64,000 nucleotides of DNA, from assembly GCA_963794685.1 (NCBI GenBank), contig CAWCFK010000007.1, positions 449,407 to 513,406 of the forward strand, in the 5' to 3' direction. Source of the stretch: CAVTWH01 sp963794685. GTDB taxonomy: Bacteria; Actinomycetota; Actinomycetes; Mycobacteriales; Micromonosporaceae. Positions 39,796-49,632 of this stretch are shown here, in pieces. Numbering within the stretch: the first letter of the stretch is position 1; every line of letters starts with the position of its first letter. Below the pieces are notes generated by a model. That model was not told where the DNA came from and ran no database searches. It worked only from the letters and a program-made list of their open reading frames with translations. Position numbers and translations under genes: made by a program.

Positions 39796-40454
39796 ACATC
39801 CGGGTGCTGGTCGCCGACGACCAGGAGATCGTCCGGACCGGGCTGACGATGATCCTGAACGCCCAGCCGGACATCGAAGTGGTGGCCGAGGCGGCCAACG
39901 GGCAGCGCGCCGTCGAACTGGCCCGCCGGCTGCGCCCCGACGTGTGCCTGCTGGATATCCGGATGCCCGGCGTCGACGGGCTCGCCGCCACCCGCGCCCT
40001 CGCCGGCCCGGACGTCGCCGACCCGCTGGCCGTCGTCGTCATCACCACCTTCGACCTTGACGAGTACGTGTACGCCGCGTTGCGGGCCGGCGCCCGGGGC
40101 TTCCTGCTCAAGGACGCCGGGGCGCTGCTGCTCGGCGCCGCTGTGCGGGCCGCCGCCAGTGGGGACGCGCTGATCGCGCCGAGCGTCACCGCCCGGCTGC
40201 TGCGCGAGTTCGCCCGGACCGGGCCTGGCGGCCCGCCGCGTCAGCCGGTCGAGCCGCTCACCGGCCGGGAGGAGCAGGTGCTCGCCGCGCTCGCGCTGGG
40301 CAGCCCGAACAGCGAGATCGCCGCCGCCCTGCACATCACCCTGAGCACCGTGAAGACCCACGTCGCCAGCCTGATGGCGAAGCTCGGGGCGCGTAACCGG
40401 GTGGAGATCGCGCTCTGGGCGTACCAGACGGATCGGATCCGGCCGGGTCGGTAG
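39792..40454 (+). CDS. NarL/LuxR-family response regulator
   Basis: 220 residues. The receiver domain has VLVADDQEIVRTGL, the phospho-acceptor Asp in CLLDIRMPGVDG and the Lys in GFLLKDAG. The LuxR-type HTH reads LTGREEQVLAALALGSPNSE and HITLSTVKTHVASLMAKLGA. It is coupled to the kinase by ATGA overlap. Likely targets are the two motif copies at 38,501 and 40,501, which would give autoregulation and control of the DUF2306 gene. Confidence 0.95.
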   Translation: MNIRVLVADDQEIVRTGLTMILNAQPDIEVVAEAANGQRAVELARRLRPDVCLLDIRMPGVDGLAATRALAGPDVADPLAVVVITTFDLDEYVYAALRAGARGFLLKDAGALLLGAAVRAAASGDALIAPSVTARLLREFARTGPGGPPRQPVEPLTGREEQVLAALALGSPNSEIAAALHITLSTVKTHVASLMAKLGARNRVEIALWAYQTDRIRPGR

Positions 40455-40500
40455 TCCGTAGTCCACTGTGGACGGTGGCAACCACAGGGACGAGAGCGGG

Positions 40501-40515
40501 TCGTACTTTGGAACG
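40501..40515 (+). promoter_or_regulatory. Second copy of the 15-bp motif, upstream of the DUF2306 gene
   Basis: Identical to the copy at 38501-38515 and in the same orientation, 104 bases before ATG 40620. The flanks differ, so the match is not part of a longer duplication. Confidence 0.6.
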
Positions 40516-40619
40516 GGACGGGACCGGACCTGCTGCCGATGAGTCGCAGTGGCCGGGGCGACCACGATCTGGGGGTGCCGAACGGCACTCGCGACCCGTA
40601 CCCACAAAGGGGCCCTGCC

Positions 40620-41381
40620 ATGGTTTCCGCCCGTTGGAAGGACCGGCTGATCCCGGCCGGACTGCTCGCCCTCGGCGTGGTGCCGCTCGCCGCCGGCGTG
40701 GTCCGGTTCACCGAACTGGCCGGCGGCGGACCGGTGACGCCGGAGAACGACCGGTTCTTCGCGATGCCGGTGCCGATCATCGTGCACATCGTCTGCATCA
40801 GCCTCTACGTGCCGCTCGGCGCGCTGCAGTTCGCGCCCCGGCTGCGTCGCCGCCGGCCGCGCTGGCACCGGCTGGCCGGCCGGATCCTGGTGCCGTGCGG
40901 GCTCGGGGTGGCGCTGTCCGGCCTCTGGATGACGCTGACCTACCAGTTGCCGGCCGCCGACAACACCCTGGGGGACGCCTTCCGGCTGTTCTTCGGCAGC
41001 GCGATGGCCGCCGCCGTGGTGCTCGGCTTCGTCACGGTGCGCCGTCGCGACTTCCGCGCGCACCGGGCCTGGATGATTCGGGGGTACGCGATCGCGATGG
41101 GCGCGGGTACCCAGGTGTTCACCCACCTGCCGTGGGTGCTGCTGGTCGGAGCGCCGACCGGGAACACCCGGGCGCTGCTGATGCTCGCCGGTTGGCTGAT
41201 CAACGTCGCGGTGGCCGAGTGGGCGATCCGGCATCGGCCGCGCCACGCCGTACGCGACGCGACAGCCGCCGCCGGCCGGATCAGCCCGAGGAAGGCGCAG
41301 CGTGCCATGGCGGGCGGAGTCGGGGCAGCCGGCGCCGTGGCCGCCGAGGTCGGGGCAGCCGGTGTCGGAGCGGCCGGGTGA
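40620..41381 (+). CDS. DUF2306 multi-pass membrane protein
   Basis: About 253 residues with six to seven hydrophobic segments (LIPAGLLALGVVPLAAGVVR, VPIIVHIVCISLYVPLGALQ, ILVPCGLGVALSGLWM, AAAVVLGFVTV). The motif RWHRLAGRIL and the later FRAHRAWMIRGYAIAMGAGT are characteristic of DUF2306. The C-terminal tail is a Gly/Ala/Val repeat. It probably belongs to the regulon of the two-component system just upstream. Confidence 0.85.
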   Translation: MVSARWKDRLIPAGLLALGVVPLAAGVVRFTELAGGGPVTPENDRFFAMPVPIIVHIVCISLYVPLGALQFAPRLRRRRPRWHRLAGRILVPCGLGVALSGLWMTLTYQLPAADNTLGDAFRLFFGSAMAAAVVLGFVTVRRRDFRAHRAWMIRGYAIAMGAGTQVFTHLPWVLLVGAPTGNTRALLMLAGWLINVAVAEWAIRHRPRHAVRDATAAAGRISPRKAQRAMAGGVGAAGAVAAEVGAAGVGAAG

Positions 41382-41466
41382 GACTCCCCTGAGCAGGGCC
41401 GCTGTGGAGACGGGTTGACTTGATCAGGCAGAATCGCCGGGTGGCCGCGTTCCCCTGTGCGGCCGC

Positions 41467-41805
41467 GTGCCCACCCCTCAGGAGTTGTCCCCGGTGTTCG
41501 CGTCCTGGCTGATCTGGCTGATCGGGTGCGTCATGCTCGCCGCTGCCGGGTTCGCCACCGCGGCGCTGCCCCGGCTGCGGGCGCGCGCGTACACCCGGCG
41601 CGCGGCATGGGCGAGCGCCCGCAGCGCGATCGACACCGCCACCGTGAGTCGGGACGCCGCCGCTGACCGGGTGGTCGAGGCCGAGCAGTTGCTGGCCCGG
41701 GCGCAGGCACTGGCGGCGGCCGGCGGCGGGCGGGCGGCGGCACGGACGGCGACCGGGTACGCCCGGCAGGCCGACCAGTTGTGGCGGGCGGTGAGCGGTG
41801 GCTGA
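41467..41805 (+). CDS. Small membrane protein with helical tail, first gene of an unknown operon
   Basis: 112 residues: one membrane helix near the N-terminus (FASWLIWLIGCVMLAAAGFA), then about 75 residues rich in Ala and Arg that look like a coiled coil (AAADRVVEAEQLLARAQALA). GTG 41467 or GTG 41494 (after CAGGAG) could be the start. Its end overlaps the start of the next gene by eight bases. I do not recognise a family. Confidence 0.6.
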   Translation: MPTPQELSPVFASWLIWLIGCVMLAAAGFATAALPRLRARAYTRRAAWASARSAIDTATVSRDAAADRVVEAEQLLARAQALAAAGGGRAAARTATGYARQADQLWRAVSGG

Positions 41806-43153
41806 CCGTGGGTACCGTCGGCACCTGGAACGGCTGCGCTGGGTGCTGCTGCTGGTCGCGGTGGCCCTGGTCACCGTCTTCCTGGTGGCCCAGCGCCAGA
41901 GCAGTGACGTGCGGTACGGCGACTCCGCGTCGACCGCCAAGCTGCCGGACGAATCAGGCATCGTGCTGCAACAGTCTGCGCAGGAACTGACCACGATGTT
42001 GGAGTCCGAGCACATCCTCCGGCTCCCCGGCGCGACCGCCACCTGGGACGCCGCCCGGGTCGCGCAGGCCATCGGCGCCAATCCGGACGTGCGCATCCTG
42101 GCCACCCCGCCGGGGCTCGCCGAGGCCCAGCGGGACGGGCTACAGGATGTGGCCAAGGACAAGAAGACCATCCTGGTCGTCGGTACCCGGGTCACCGGCG
42201 ACATCTACGAGGCCAGCTCCGGTGACCTCGACGACTGGCGTGGTGAGCTGGCCCGGGCTGACGTCACCGGCAAGCTGGTGGTGCTCATCGACGAGCTGGT
42301 GAAGAACCCGAAGAGCGAGGAGCCGGCCGAGCCCGGTTGGCGGGCGCCGACCGACGCCGAACTCGCCGCCGTCGCCACCGACCTGCGGACCACCGGCCTG
42401 TCCGGGCCAGCCGGATTGTCGGTGTCCGCGGACGCAACCCTGCAGGCGTTCGGTACTCAAGCCCGCTACCTCGTGCTGCCGGTACAGCCGGGCGACCGGC
42501 CCGCCCCCGACTACGGACCGGCGCTGACCCGGATCTTCCCGGACACCCCGATCGTGGTGATGTACGGCTACTGGATCGCCTACTACGGCCCGCACGCGGC
42601 CGACTTCGCCGACGTGGCCGCCGTCAGCTTCTACGCCCGCTTCGGCGGCCTGCTCGGCCCCGCGGCGTACCCCCAGCAGAACGTGCTGAACGCCTGGCTG
42701 GGTCAGGTGACCACGCTGCGCAACGCGGGCCTGTTCGACCGGCCGCTGCCGTACCGGCCGTTCGACCCGCTGCGGGTGGCGCTGCCCGTGCTGCCGTGGC
42801 TCTTCGCGGTCTGCGTGGCCGGTTTCCTGGCGCTGTCCGTCCGCTCGCTGCTGCGGCCGGGCAGCCGCGACCCGATGCTGCCCACCCGTGGGGCCGGACT
42901 CACCGCCCGGTTGGCCGGGTTGACGGCGCTCGCCGTGGAGGTCTCCCCGCTCACCGACGCGCGGACCGACCCCGCGCTCACCCGGGCCATCGGGAAACTC
43001 GACGCGGCCCGTTCGGCGCTGGACGAGCGGTTGCCCGACCGGCAGGTCCGTACCCTGCTCGACGAGGCCGAGCAGGAGTTGGACCGGGTCGGCCGGGCGC
43101 TCCCCTTCGCCGGCTACCGGCCGTCGACCTACCTGCGCGGACGGCTGGCATGA
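41798..43153 (+). CDS. Membrane protein of unknown function, two helices with large outer domain
   Basis: 451 residues. A helix at about residues 13-31 (LRWVLLLVAVALVTVFLVAQ) is followed by an outer domain of about 290 residues (ATWDAARVAQAIGANPDVRI, KKTILVVGTRVTGDIYEA, GKLVVLIDELV) and a second helix (VLPWLFAVCVAGFLALSVRS). A cytoplasmic C-terminus of about 100 residues includes a helical stretch (LLDEAEQELDRVGRALPFAG). No family is recognised. It overlaps both neighbours, and its layout is the same as that of the next product, which suggests they form one membrane complex. Confidence 0.75.
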   Translation: MADRGYRRHLERLRWVLLLVAVALVTVFLVAQRQSSDVRYGDSASTAKLPDESGIVLQQSAQELTTMLESEHILRLPGATATWDAARVAQAIGANPDVRILATPPGLAEAQRDGLQDVAKDKKTILVVGTRVTGDIYEASSGDLDDWRGELARADVTGKLVVLIDELVKNPKSEEPAEPGWRAPTDAELAAVATDLRTTGLSGPAGLSVSADATLQAFGTQARYLVLPVQPGDRPAPDYGPALTRIFPDTPIVVMYGYWIAYYGPHAADFADVAAVSFYARFGGLLGPAAYPQQNVLNAWLGQVTTLRNAGLFDRPLPYRPFDPLRVALPVLPWLFAVCVAGFLALSVRSLLRPGSRDPMLPTRGAGLTARLAGLTALAVEVSPLTDARTDPALTRAIGKLDAARSALDERLPDRQVRTLLDEAEQELDRVGRALPFAGYRPSTYLRGRLA

Positions 43154-44433
43154 CCCGGACACCCGACCCGAAGCGCGCGATCCGATCAAAGCGGGCACCG
43201 GACGTGAATCAGGCCCGCACTCCCAAGCCGTCGCCAACCCCGAAGCGGGCTCCGGACTCGAAGCGGGCGACGGAGTCGAAGCGGGCGGTGCTGGCGAAGC
43301 GGCTGGCCCAGGTGAAGCGGGTCGCCGAGGCTCGGCGGGCGGCCGGGGCGAAGTCGAGCCGGAAGCCGGCGGTCGGCCGCACGGGACTGCGGGGCCGGGT
43401 CGGCGCTGCCCTGGCCACCCCGTTCGGGCTGGCCACGCTGTGCTGCCTGATCCTCGCCGGCTGGGCGCTGTGGGCGGGCGGCATCCTCGACGGCGCGGCC
43501 GCCAGCGCCGTGCGGACCTCCTCGGTGTATGCCGCTTCCGGCGTCGACCTGGACGTCGCGACCGCCCAGAAGATCGTCGGGAATCGCCGACTGGTCGTCA
43601 TCTTCGCCCGACCGGGCACCGACCTGCGCGGCGGCTGCCACGCGGTCCGCCGGGCCGCCGCCGGTACCCTCGTGCTGTTGCTCAGCCGGGACGGCGACTC
43701 CTACGACCACTACGGCTGCGCGCAGTTCGGCGGCGACGACACCAAGACCTTCGGCAAGCGGTTCGTCGCCGAGTCGCGGATCCCGGCCGGCATCGACGAG
43801 TTCGTGGACCGGCCGCTGGATGCGCTGAAGGTGATCGTGGTCAACTTCGACACCCTCGCCAATGCCGGCATCGTGCCCGCCGGGGCCCGGACCATCAGCC
43901 CGTCGCTACCCCGGTACCTGGTGGCCGCCGCCGCGCTGGCCGCGGTGCTGCTCGGCTCCGGGCTGCTCTACCTGACCGCGCGCCGGGCCGGCCGGCTGGC
44001 CGCCGTCCGACGCGCCCGGCTGGACTCGGCCACCGACAGCCGTACCGTGCTCAGCGCCGCCACCGCCGTGGTGGCCCAACAGATCATCGACCTCGACTCG
44101 CGCTACGCACTGCTCCGCCGCAGTGAACCGGCACCGGCCGGCGCACCCGCCCAGGACGACCTCCCGGCCCCGGCGGCCGACGCTGAGCGGCCGGCGACCG
44201 GGGCCGGATCGGCGACCGGGCGGCACGAGGTGACGGCGTCGAAGCGCAAGCGGCGCGGCAGCCCCACCGGCACGGCGCAGACCTTCGCCAGCCGGTACCG
44301 GGAACTGCTCGCCCTGTATACCGGGCTGCTGGCGGACGTGGCAGCGGCCGACCGGCGTGCCGAGACCGACTTCGCCTCCTACACCGAACGCGCCGAGGCG
44401 CTGTCCCACCGACTCCGCGACCTCGCCGGCTGA
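43150..44433 (+). CDS. Membrane protein with basic N-terminal repeats, partner of the preceding gene
   Basis: 427 residues. The first 75 are very basic, with repeated SKRA/PKRA units (PKRAPDSKRATESKRAVLAK), which could touch nucleic acid or acidic lipids on the inner face. A helix (LATLCCLILAGWALWAGGIL) leads to an outer domain of about 140 residues (VATAQKIVGNRRLVVIFARP, FVDRPLDALKVIVVNFDTLA). A second helix (YLVAAAALAAVLLGSGLLYL) is followed by a helical cytoplasmic tail. Function is unknown. ATGA overlap with the preceding gene. Confidence 0.75.
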   Translation: MTRTPDPKRAIRSKRAPDVNQARTPKPSPTPKRAPDSKRATESKRAVLAKRLAQVKRVAEARRAAGAKSSRKPAVGRTGLRGRVGAALATPFGLATLCCLILAGWALWAGGILDGAAASAVRTSSVYAASGVDLDVATAQKIVGNRRLVVIFARPGTDLRGGCHAVRRAAAGTLVLLLSRDGDSYDHYGCAQFGGDDTKTFGKRFVAESRIPAGIDEFVDRPLDALKVIVVNFDTLANAGIVPAGARTISPSLPRYLVAAAALAAVLLGSGLLYLTARRAGRLAAVRRARLDSATDSRTVLSAATAVVAQQIIDLDSRYALLRRSEPAPAGAPAQDDLPAPAADAERPATGAGSATGRHEVTASKRKRRGSPTGTAQTFASRYRELLALYTGLLADVAAADRRAETDFASYTERAEALSHRLRDLAG

Positions 44434-44539
44434 ACCGCGCCGGCCCTGCCGGGTACCCCGACCCGCGGCCCGGTACCCGATACTGGTCACGGGGCGGCCG
44501 GAGTACCCGGCACCCTCCGTCCACAGTGGAGGTACCCAG

Positions 44540-46670
44540 ATGCCCAGCTCAGGCCCTCCGCAACCGGGCCCTCCGCAATCGGGCTCTCCGCAATCGGGCT
44601 CTCCGCAATCGGGCTCTCCGCAATCGGGCTCTCCGCAATCGGGCTCTCCGCAATCGGGCCCTCCGCCGGCCGGCCGGCCGGGTCGGTGGAGCCGGCGCGG
44701 CGCCCTCGCGTTGGCCGGCACTGCCGGGATGGCGCTGATCGGCGTCGCGGTCGGCACCGACCCGCTGGGTTTGCGCGCCGCCGGGGCGGCCGGCTACACC
44801 CCACCGACCCCGCGCCGGCGACTGGACCTCAACGGCGGCTGGCGTTTCCGGCTGGGCGAGGCGTCCGACGCGCAGCAGCCCGGCCACGACGACTCCGGCT
44901 GGACGCCGCTGGACCTGCCGCACACCTGGAACGCGCTCGACGGCAGCGACGGCGGCAACGACTACCGCCGCGACGTCGGCTGGTACCGGCGGCGCTACAC
45001 GGTGCCGGCTGGCCTGACCGGGCGCACCTTCGTGCTCCAGTTCGCCGGGGCCAACGAGGTCGCCGACGTCTGGGTCAACGGCGTCCACCAGGGCCGGCAC
45101 TGCGGTGGGTACGCCCGGTTCCGGTTCGACGTGACCGCCGCGCTGGACCCGTTGGCGGACAACGTGATCGCTGTGCGGGTCAGTAACCGGCCCGACCCTG
45201 ACCAGCTTCCGCTGCGCGCCGATACACGGCGATGGGCGGCATCTACCGCAACGTCAGCCTGTGGGCCGTCGACCCGCTGCGCATCCGGCTGCTCGACTAC
45301 GCCGGCCCCGGCGTCCAGCTGCGCCAGCGGCTGGTCCACGCCGACCGGGCCGAGGTCGACGCGGCGGTCGCGGTGGCCAACCGGGACACCGTGCCGCGCA
45401 CCTTCGTGCTGCGCACCGTGGTCACCGACGCAGCCCGGCGGGTGGTCGTCGACCAGCGCGCCGCGCCGCAGACGGTGGCCGCCGGGGAGCACGTCGAGCT
45501 GGTGCAGCAGGTGACCATCACGGCCCCACGGCGCTGGCACGGGCTCGCCGACCCGCACCTCTACCGGATCACCGTTGAATTACGCGACGGGAGCACCGAC
45601 GTGCTCACCGACGCCGTCACCGAGCCGCTCGGCCTGCGTACCCTCACCGTGCACCCGGAGCACGGCTGCTTTCTCAACGGCGAGTGGCTGCCGCTGCGCG
45701 GGGTCAACGTGCACCAGGACTGGGCCGGCGTCGGCTGGGCGGTCGACGACGGGCAGCACACCACCGACTGGAGCCTGCTCACCGAACTCGGCGCGAACGC
45801 CGTCCGGCTCGCCCACTACCAGCACGACCAGCGTGCGTACCAGCTCGCCGACCAGCTCGGGTGCTGGTCTGGGCGGAGATCCCAACGTCGACCTGACCAC
45901 CGACTCGGCGGCGTACACGGCGAACGCGGTGACCGCGTTGCGCGAGCTGATCCGGCAGAACTTCAACCATCCGGCGATCGCGTTCTGGGGCATCGGCAAC
46001 GAGCAGAGCGTCGACGACGCGCCCACCAACGCGCTGCTGGCCACCCTCGCCGCGGTGGTCCGCGCGGAGGATCCGGGCCGGCTGTCGACCTACGCCAGCG
46101 CCGTGGTCGCCGACCGGGGCGCGGTCAACGGCCACACCGACGTGAGCGGCTACAACCGGTACTCCGGCTGGTACGGCGGGCACTACGACAATCTGGGGGA
46201 GTGGGCGGACCGGCTGCACGCCGCCGACCCGGCCCGGCGCATCGCGGTCTCCGAGTACGGCGCGGGAGCCGCCGTCGACCAGCACGCCGAACGCCCCGGC
46301 CGCTCCGAGGTCACCACCGACTTCCATCCCGAGGAGTACCAGGCGCTGCTGCACGAGGCGAGTTGGCGGCAGTTGGCGGCCCGGCCGTACCTCTGGGGAA
46401 GTTTCGTGTGGACGATGTTCGACTTCGCCTCGGACATCCGGGCGGAGGGCGGTCAGCGTGGCATCAACGACAAGGGCCTGGTGACCCGCGACCGGCGGAT
46501 CCGCAAGGACGCTCTACTTCTACCGGGCCAGTTGGTCTCCGCTGCCGACGCTGCACCTCACCGGCCGCCGCTGGGAGCGCCGGACCGTGGCACAGACCGA
46601 GATCAAGGTCTACGCCAATGCCGACACCGTGTCCGTCAGCCTCAACGGCGCGCCGCTGGGCGTCCTCGTC
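44540..46670 (+). CDS. GH2 glycosidase (beta-galactosidase-like), frameshifted and 3'-truncated
   Basis: GGAGG precedes ATG 44540. The N-terminus has a Gln-Ser-Gly-Pro repeat, then a twin-arginine-like signal (WSRRGALALAGTAGMALIGV). The sugar-binding domain (GGWRFRLGE, LPHTWNALDG, YRRRYTVPAGLTGRTFVLQF), linker and barrel follow. The acid/base Glu is in FWGIGNEQS and the nucleophile in IAVSEYGAG. Frame changes occur near 45,225, 45,860 (two lost bases) and 46,510. Reading stops making sense after VSVSLNGAPLG at about 46,668, so the final beta domain and stop are missing. This is where the window changes character. Confidence 0.87.
44551..44670 (+). repeat. Tandem 15-bp repeat in the GH2 gene
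   Basis: Eight units of GGGCTCTCCGCAATC or close variants run head to tail; the five units from 44581 to 44655 are identical. Each unit adds one QSGSP block before the signal sequence. The exact identity suggests recent slippage and probable length variation between strains. Confidence 0.92.
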
Positions 46671-46739
46671 GCCGTCGCCGTCGGCATCGCCGTCAGCACG
46701 GCAGTCACGCTGCTGCGCAGCCACCTCCGGGTGCTCAGC
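46670..46739. other. Junction between Micromonospora-like and Mycobacterium-like sequence
   Basis: To the left lies an unfinished GH2 gene; to the right, on the other strand, the exact 3' end of a thioesterase gene (stop 46740-46742). The 70 bases between, with GTCGCCGTCGCCGTCGGC-like triplet runs, fit neither. No IS end, integrase, tRNA or direct repeat is visible at the join. A chimeric contig is the simplest explanation; a gene-transfer breakpoint is the alternative. Confidence 0.6.
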
Positions 46740-47562
46740 TCAGCTGGTCGGGTTCGGCGCAGGCTCCCGCTCGGCGATGAGTCCTTCCTGGACGAGGGTC
46801 GCCGCAACGACGCCGTCATGCCGGATCAGGCCGGCGGTGACGACACCGCGGCCACGCGCCGCCGCGGGTGACCGACACTCCAGCAGATTCCACTGGTCGG
46901 CGAACACCCCCCGGTGAAACCACAGCGACGAGTCCGTGGTCCCGCTGCGGTGACTTCGCGAACGCATCGAGTGACCGTGGACCTGCAGAGCCGGATCGAT
47001 CAGGTACACATCGCTGACGTAGGCGGCGATCAGCGTGTGCAGCAGTGGGTCGTCGGGAAGATCCACCGTCGCCCGCCACCACAGCCTGCGAGTGAATTCC
47101 TGGCCCTCGCCGTTGTCGACGACCCGGATATCGAGTTCGTCCAGCGGCATCGACGGTGCGGGACCGACGGGTCCAGTGCGATCGAGCCCGCCCGGATCGT
47201 CCGGCAGCGGGTGCAGCCGCCCGTGCTCGGGACCGGGCAGCGCAGCGGCGAAAGAGACTGTCGCCGTGGTCAACAGGCGCCCGTCCTGGCGGGCGTCCAC
47301 CCGGCGCGACGCCGCCGTGCGGCCGTCGAACACCCGCACCACCTCGTAGTCGACCGGTTGGCCGGCGTCGCCTCCGCGCAGGAACTGCAGATGCATGTTC
47401 GTCGGCGCCTTGACCGGACTCGACCGTTGCCGCGGCGGCCGCCAGGGATTGCGCGACGAGCTGGCCACCGTAGGCCCGCTTGCCCTCCGGCCCGCTGGCA
47501 CGGCCCTGCCAGGCGTCCTCTGCCGTGGAGGTCACGTCGAGCAGACCAAGGAGCCTGCTCAT
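46740..47562 (-). CDS. Acyl-CoA thioesterase II (TesB-like), one frameshift
   Basis: The start is MSRLLGLLDVTSTAEDAWQG with GGQLVAQSLAAAAATVE. After a frame change near 47,413 it continues NMHLQFLRGGDAGQPVDYEV with VVRVFDGRTAASRRVDARQDG, then ALQVHGHSM, FADQWNLLECRSPAAARGRG and AATLVQEGLI. This is the double hot-dog fold that hydrolyses acyl-CoA to free acid and CoA. Its ATG overlaps the CoA-transferase stop as ATGA, so both act on acyl-CoA in one operon. Confidence 0.88.
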
Positions 47563-48768
47563 GCGACGGTCCCCGACTCGATGAGTTCGTCGATTTCCCT
47601 GACCGACAACGACAGCCACTCGCCCAGCACCGCCGCGGTGTCGTCGCCGAGGGCGGGCGCGGCAACGGCCGCCGGGTAGGACCCGTCGATCGACACCGGC
47701 AGTCCCGGCGCGAGGTATCTGCCGACCCTGGGTTGATCGAGTTCGGTGAACATCGGGTTGGTCGTCACCCTGGCGTCGGCCGCGGTCTCGGCGAACGTCC
47801 GGTAGCGCTCCCACAACACCGAAGTCGTCGATAGCGCGGCGGCTGATCTCGTCGCCGGTATGAGCCGCGAACCACTCGCCGAACAGCGCGCCGAGCGCGC
47901 CGCGATGGCGATAGCGCTCCCCCTCGTCGGAGAAGTCGGCCCCAAGCGATTCGGCAAGCGCAGCAACGGCTTCCGTGGTTCCCGTCAGCGTCGACAGATC
48001 GCGGAAGTGCCGACCCGTCAACGCGACGACCATGAACGCGACCCCGTCGCTGCCGGTGAAATCCTGCCCGTAGGTGCCGTACACGGCGTTGCCGATCCGT
48101 TGCCGCGACGTGCCGTTCACCATTGCCTCGGTGAACAGGCTCAGGTTGCCCGCCGTCGCGAGCGCCACATTCTCCAGCGGGATGCTGATGCGCTGACCGC
48201 GGCCGGTCTCGTCGCGGTGCCGAAGCGCGGCCACGACTGACAGCGCCACGTAGATCCCGCAGGTGACATCCCAGGCCGGCAGCACGTGGTTCACGGGCGT
48301 GGCAAGGTCGGCGGGACCGGTCACCAACGGGAACCCGATTGCGGCGTTGACGGTGTAGTCGACACCGGTGCCGCCGTCGACCCGTCCCGACACCTCCACG
48401 TGGATCAGATCCGGCCGCATGCGAGCCAACTCCTCGTAGGAATGCCATTGCCGGCCAGCCACATTAGTGATCAAGATGCCGCTGCCGGCGACCAGCCGCG
48501 CGACGAGCTGCTGGCCCTCCTCGGAGCGCATGTCGGCCGCCAGTGATCGCTTGCCCTTGTTCAGCCCGGCCCAGTAGATGCTCTCGCCGTCGTCGGTGAG
48601 GGGCCAGCGGCGGTAGTCGGCCGCGCCGCCGACCGGATCCACCCGGATCACCTCGGCACCGAGCTGGGCCAGCGTCATCCCGGCCAGCGGAACCGCCACG
48701 AAGCTGGAGATCTCGACGATCCGCACCCCGGCGAGCGGCCGGGCCGGGTCCGGTCCTGGTTCGGTCAT
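47559..48768 (-). CDS. CaiB/BaiF-type CoA transferase (family III), one frameshift
   Basis: About 403 residues: LAGVRIVEISSFVAVPLAGM, LAQLGAEVIRVDPVGGAADY, YWAGLNKGKRSLAADMRSEE and GRGQRISIPLENVALATAGN are family III signatures. In many members the catalytic Asp lies near residue 170; the candidate here is in VLPAWDVTCGIYVALS. The frame changes near 47,820. It transfers CoA between organic acids, or may act as a racemase-like enzyme; the substrate is unknown. Confidence 0.87.
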
Positions 48769-48790
48769 CCGCTCAAGCTAGCAAGCACCC

Positions 48791-49565
48791 TCAAACCAGC
48801 TCGATGGCGTCGGCGATCGAGGGCAGCACGCGGCTGGGCCGGAACGGATACCGCCCCACGTCCTCGATCGAGGTCGATCCGGTGAGGACCAGGATGGTCT
48901 CCAGTCCCGCTTCGATACCAGCGACGACGTCGGTGTCCATGCGATCGCCCACCATCACCGTGCTCTCCGAATGCGCCTCGATGCGATTGAGCGCACTGCG
49001 GAACATCATCGGGTTCGGCTTGCCGACGAAATACGGTTCGCGCCCAGTGGCTTTCGTGATCATCGCGGCGACCGAACCGGTGGCGGGTAGCGGGCCCTCG
49101 GCCGACGGGCCGGTGACATCGGGATTCGTGGCGATGAAACGGGCGCCGCCGAGGATCAGACGGACGGCCTTGGTGATCGCCTCGAACGAATAGGTGCGCG
49201 TCTCGCCGAGCACCACGAAGTCGGGTGCGACGTCGGTCAACGTGTACCCGGCCTCGTGCAGCGCGGTGGTCAGACCGGCCTCGCCGATCACATAGGCCGA
49301 TCCGCCGGGAAGCTGGTCGGCCAGGAACGACGCGGTGGCCATCGCCGAGGTCCAGATCGCCGCTCTCGGGGACCGACAGCCCGGAACGCAGGAGCCGGGC
49401 GGCCAGATCGCGGGGCGTGAAGATGGAGTTGTTGGTGAGCACCAGGAACGGCCGCTCGCGATCGACCAGCCGCTGCAGGAATTCGGCGGCGCCGGGCAGC
49501 GCGTGTTCCTCACGGACGAGCACGCCGTCCATGTCGGTGAGCCAGCACTGCGGTGTGGTGCGCAC
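48791..49565 (-). CDS. HAD-IIA (NagD-like) phosphatase, one frameshift
   Basis: Motif I is LTDMDGVLV, motif II is LVLTNNSIFTPRDLAARLL, and the end has KPNPMMFRSALNRIEAHSES with VMVGDRMDTDVVAGIEAGLE (motif IV). A cap domain with FVVLGETRTYSFEAITKAVR fits the NagD/PGP group, which removes phosphate from small molecules. The frame changes near 49,360. It ends 22 bases upstream of the CoA-transferase start. Confidence 0.88.
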
Positions 49566-49632
49566 GGATCCAGTGTGTCACGCAGACGTATACCAGCAGG
49601 TGGCTTCACGGCCGCACCGTACAATTCGACGG

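Noticed and set aside
44551..44670. CRISPR-like array
   Set aside because: The units are 15 bp, directly adjacent without spacers, in frame within a gene and encode QSGSP.
46592..46871. Continuation of the GH2 gene through the junction as a membrane segment
   Set aside because: After about 46,668 the reading turns into a generic hydrophobic and then Arg-rich stretch, antisense to the thioesterase gene, not a GH2 C-terminus.
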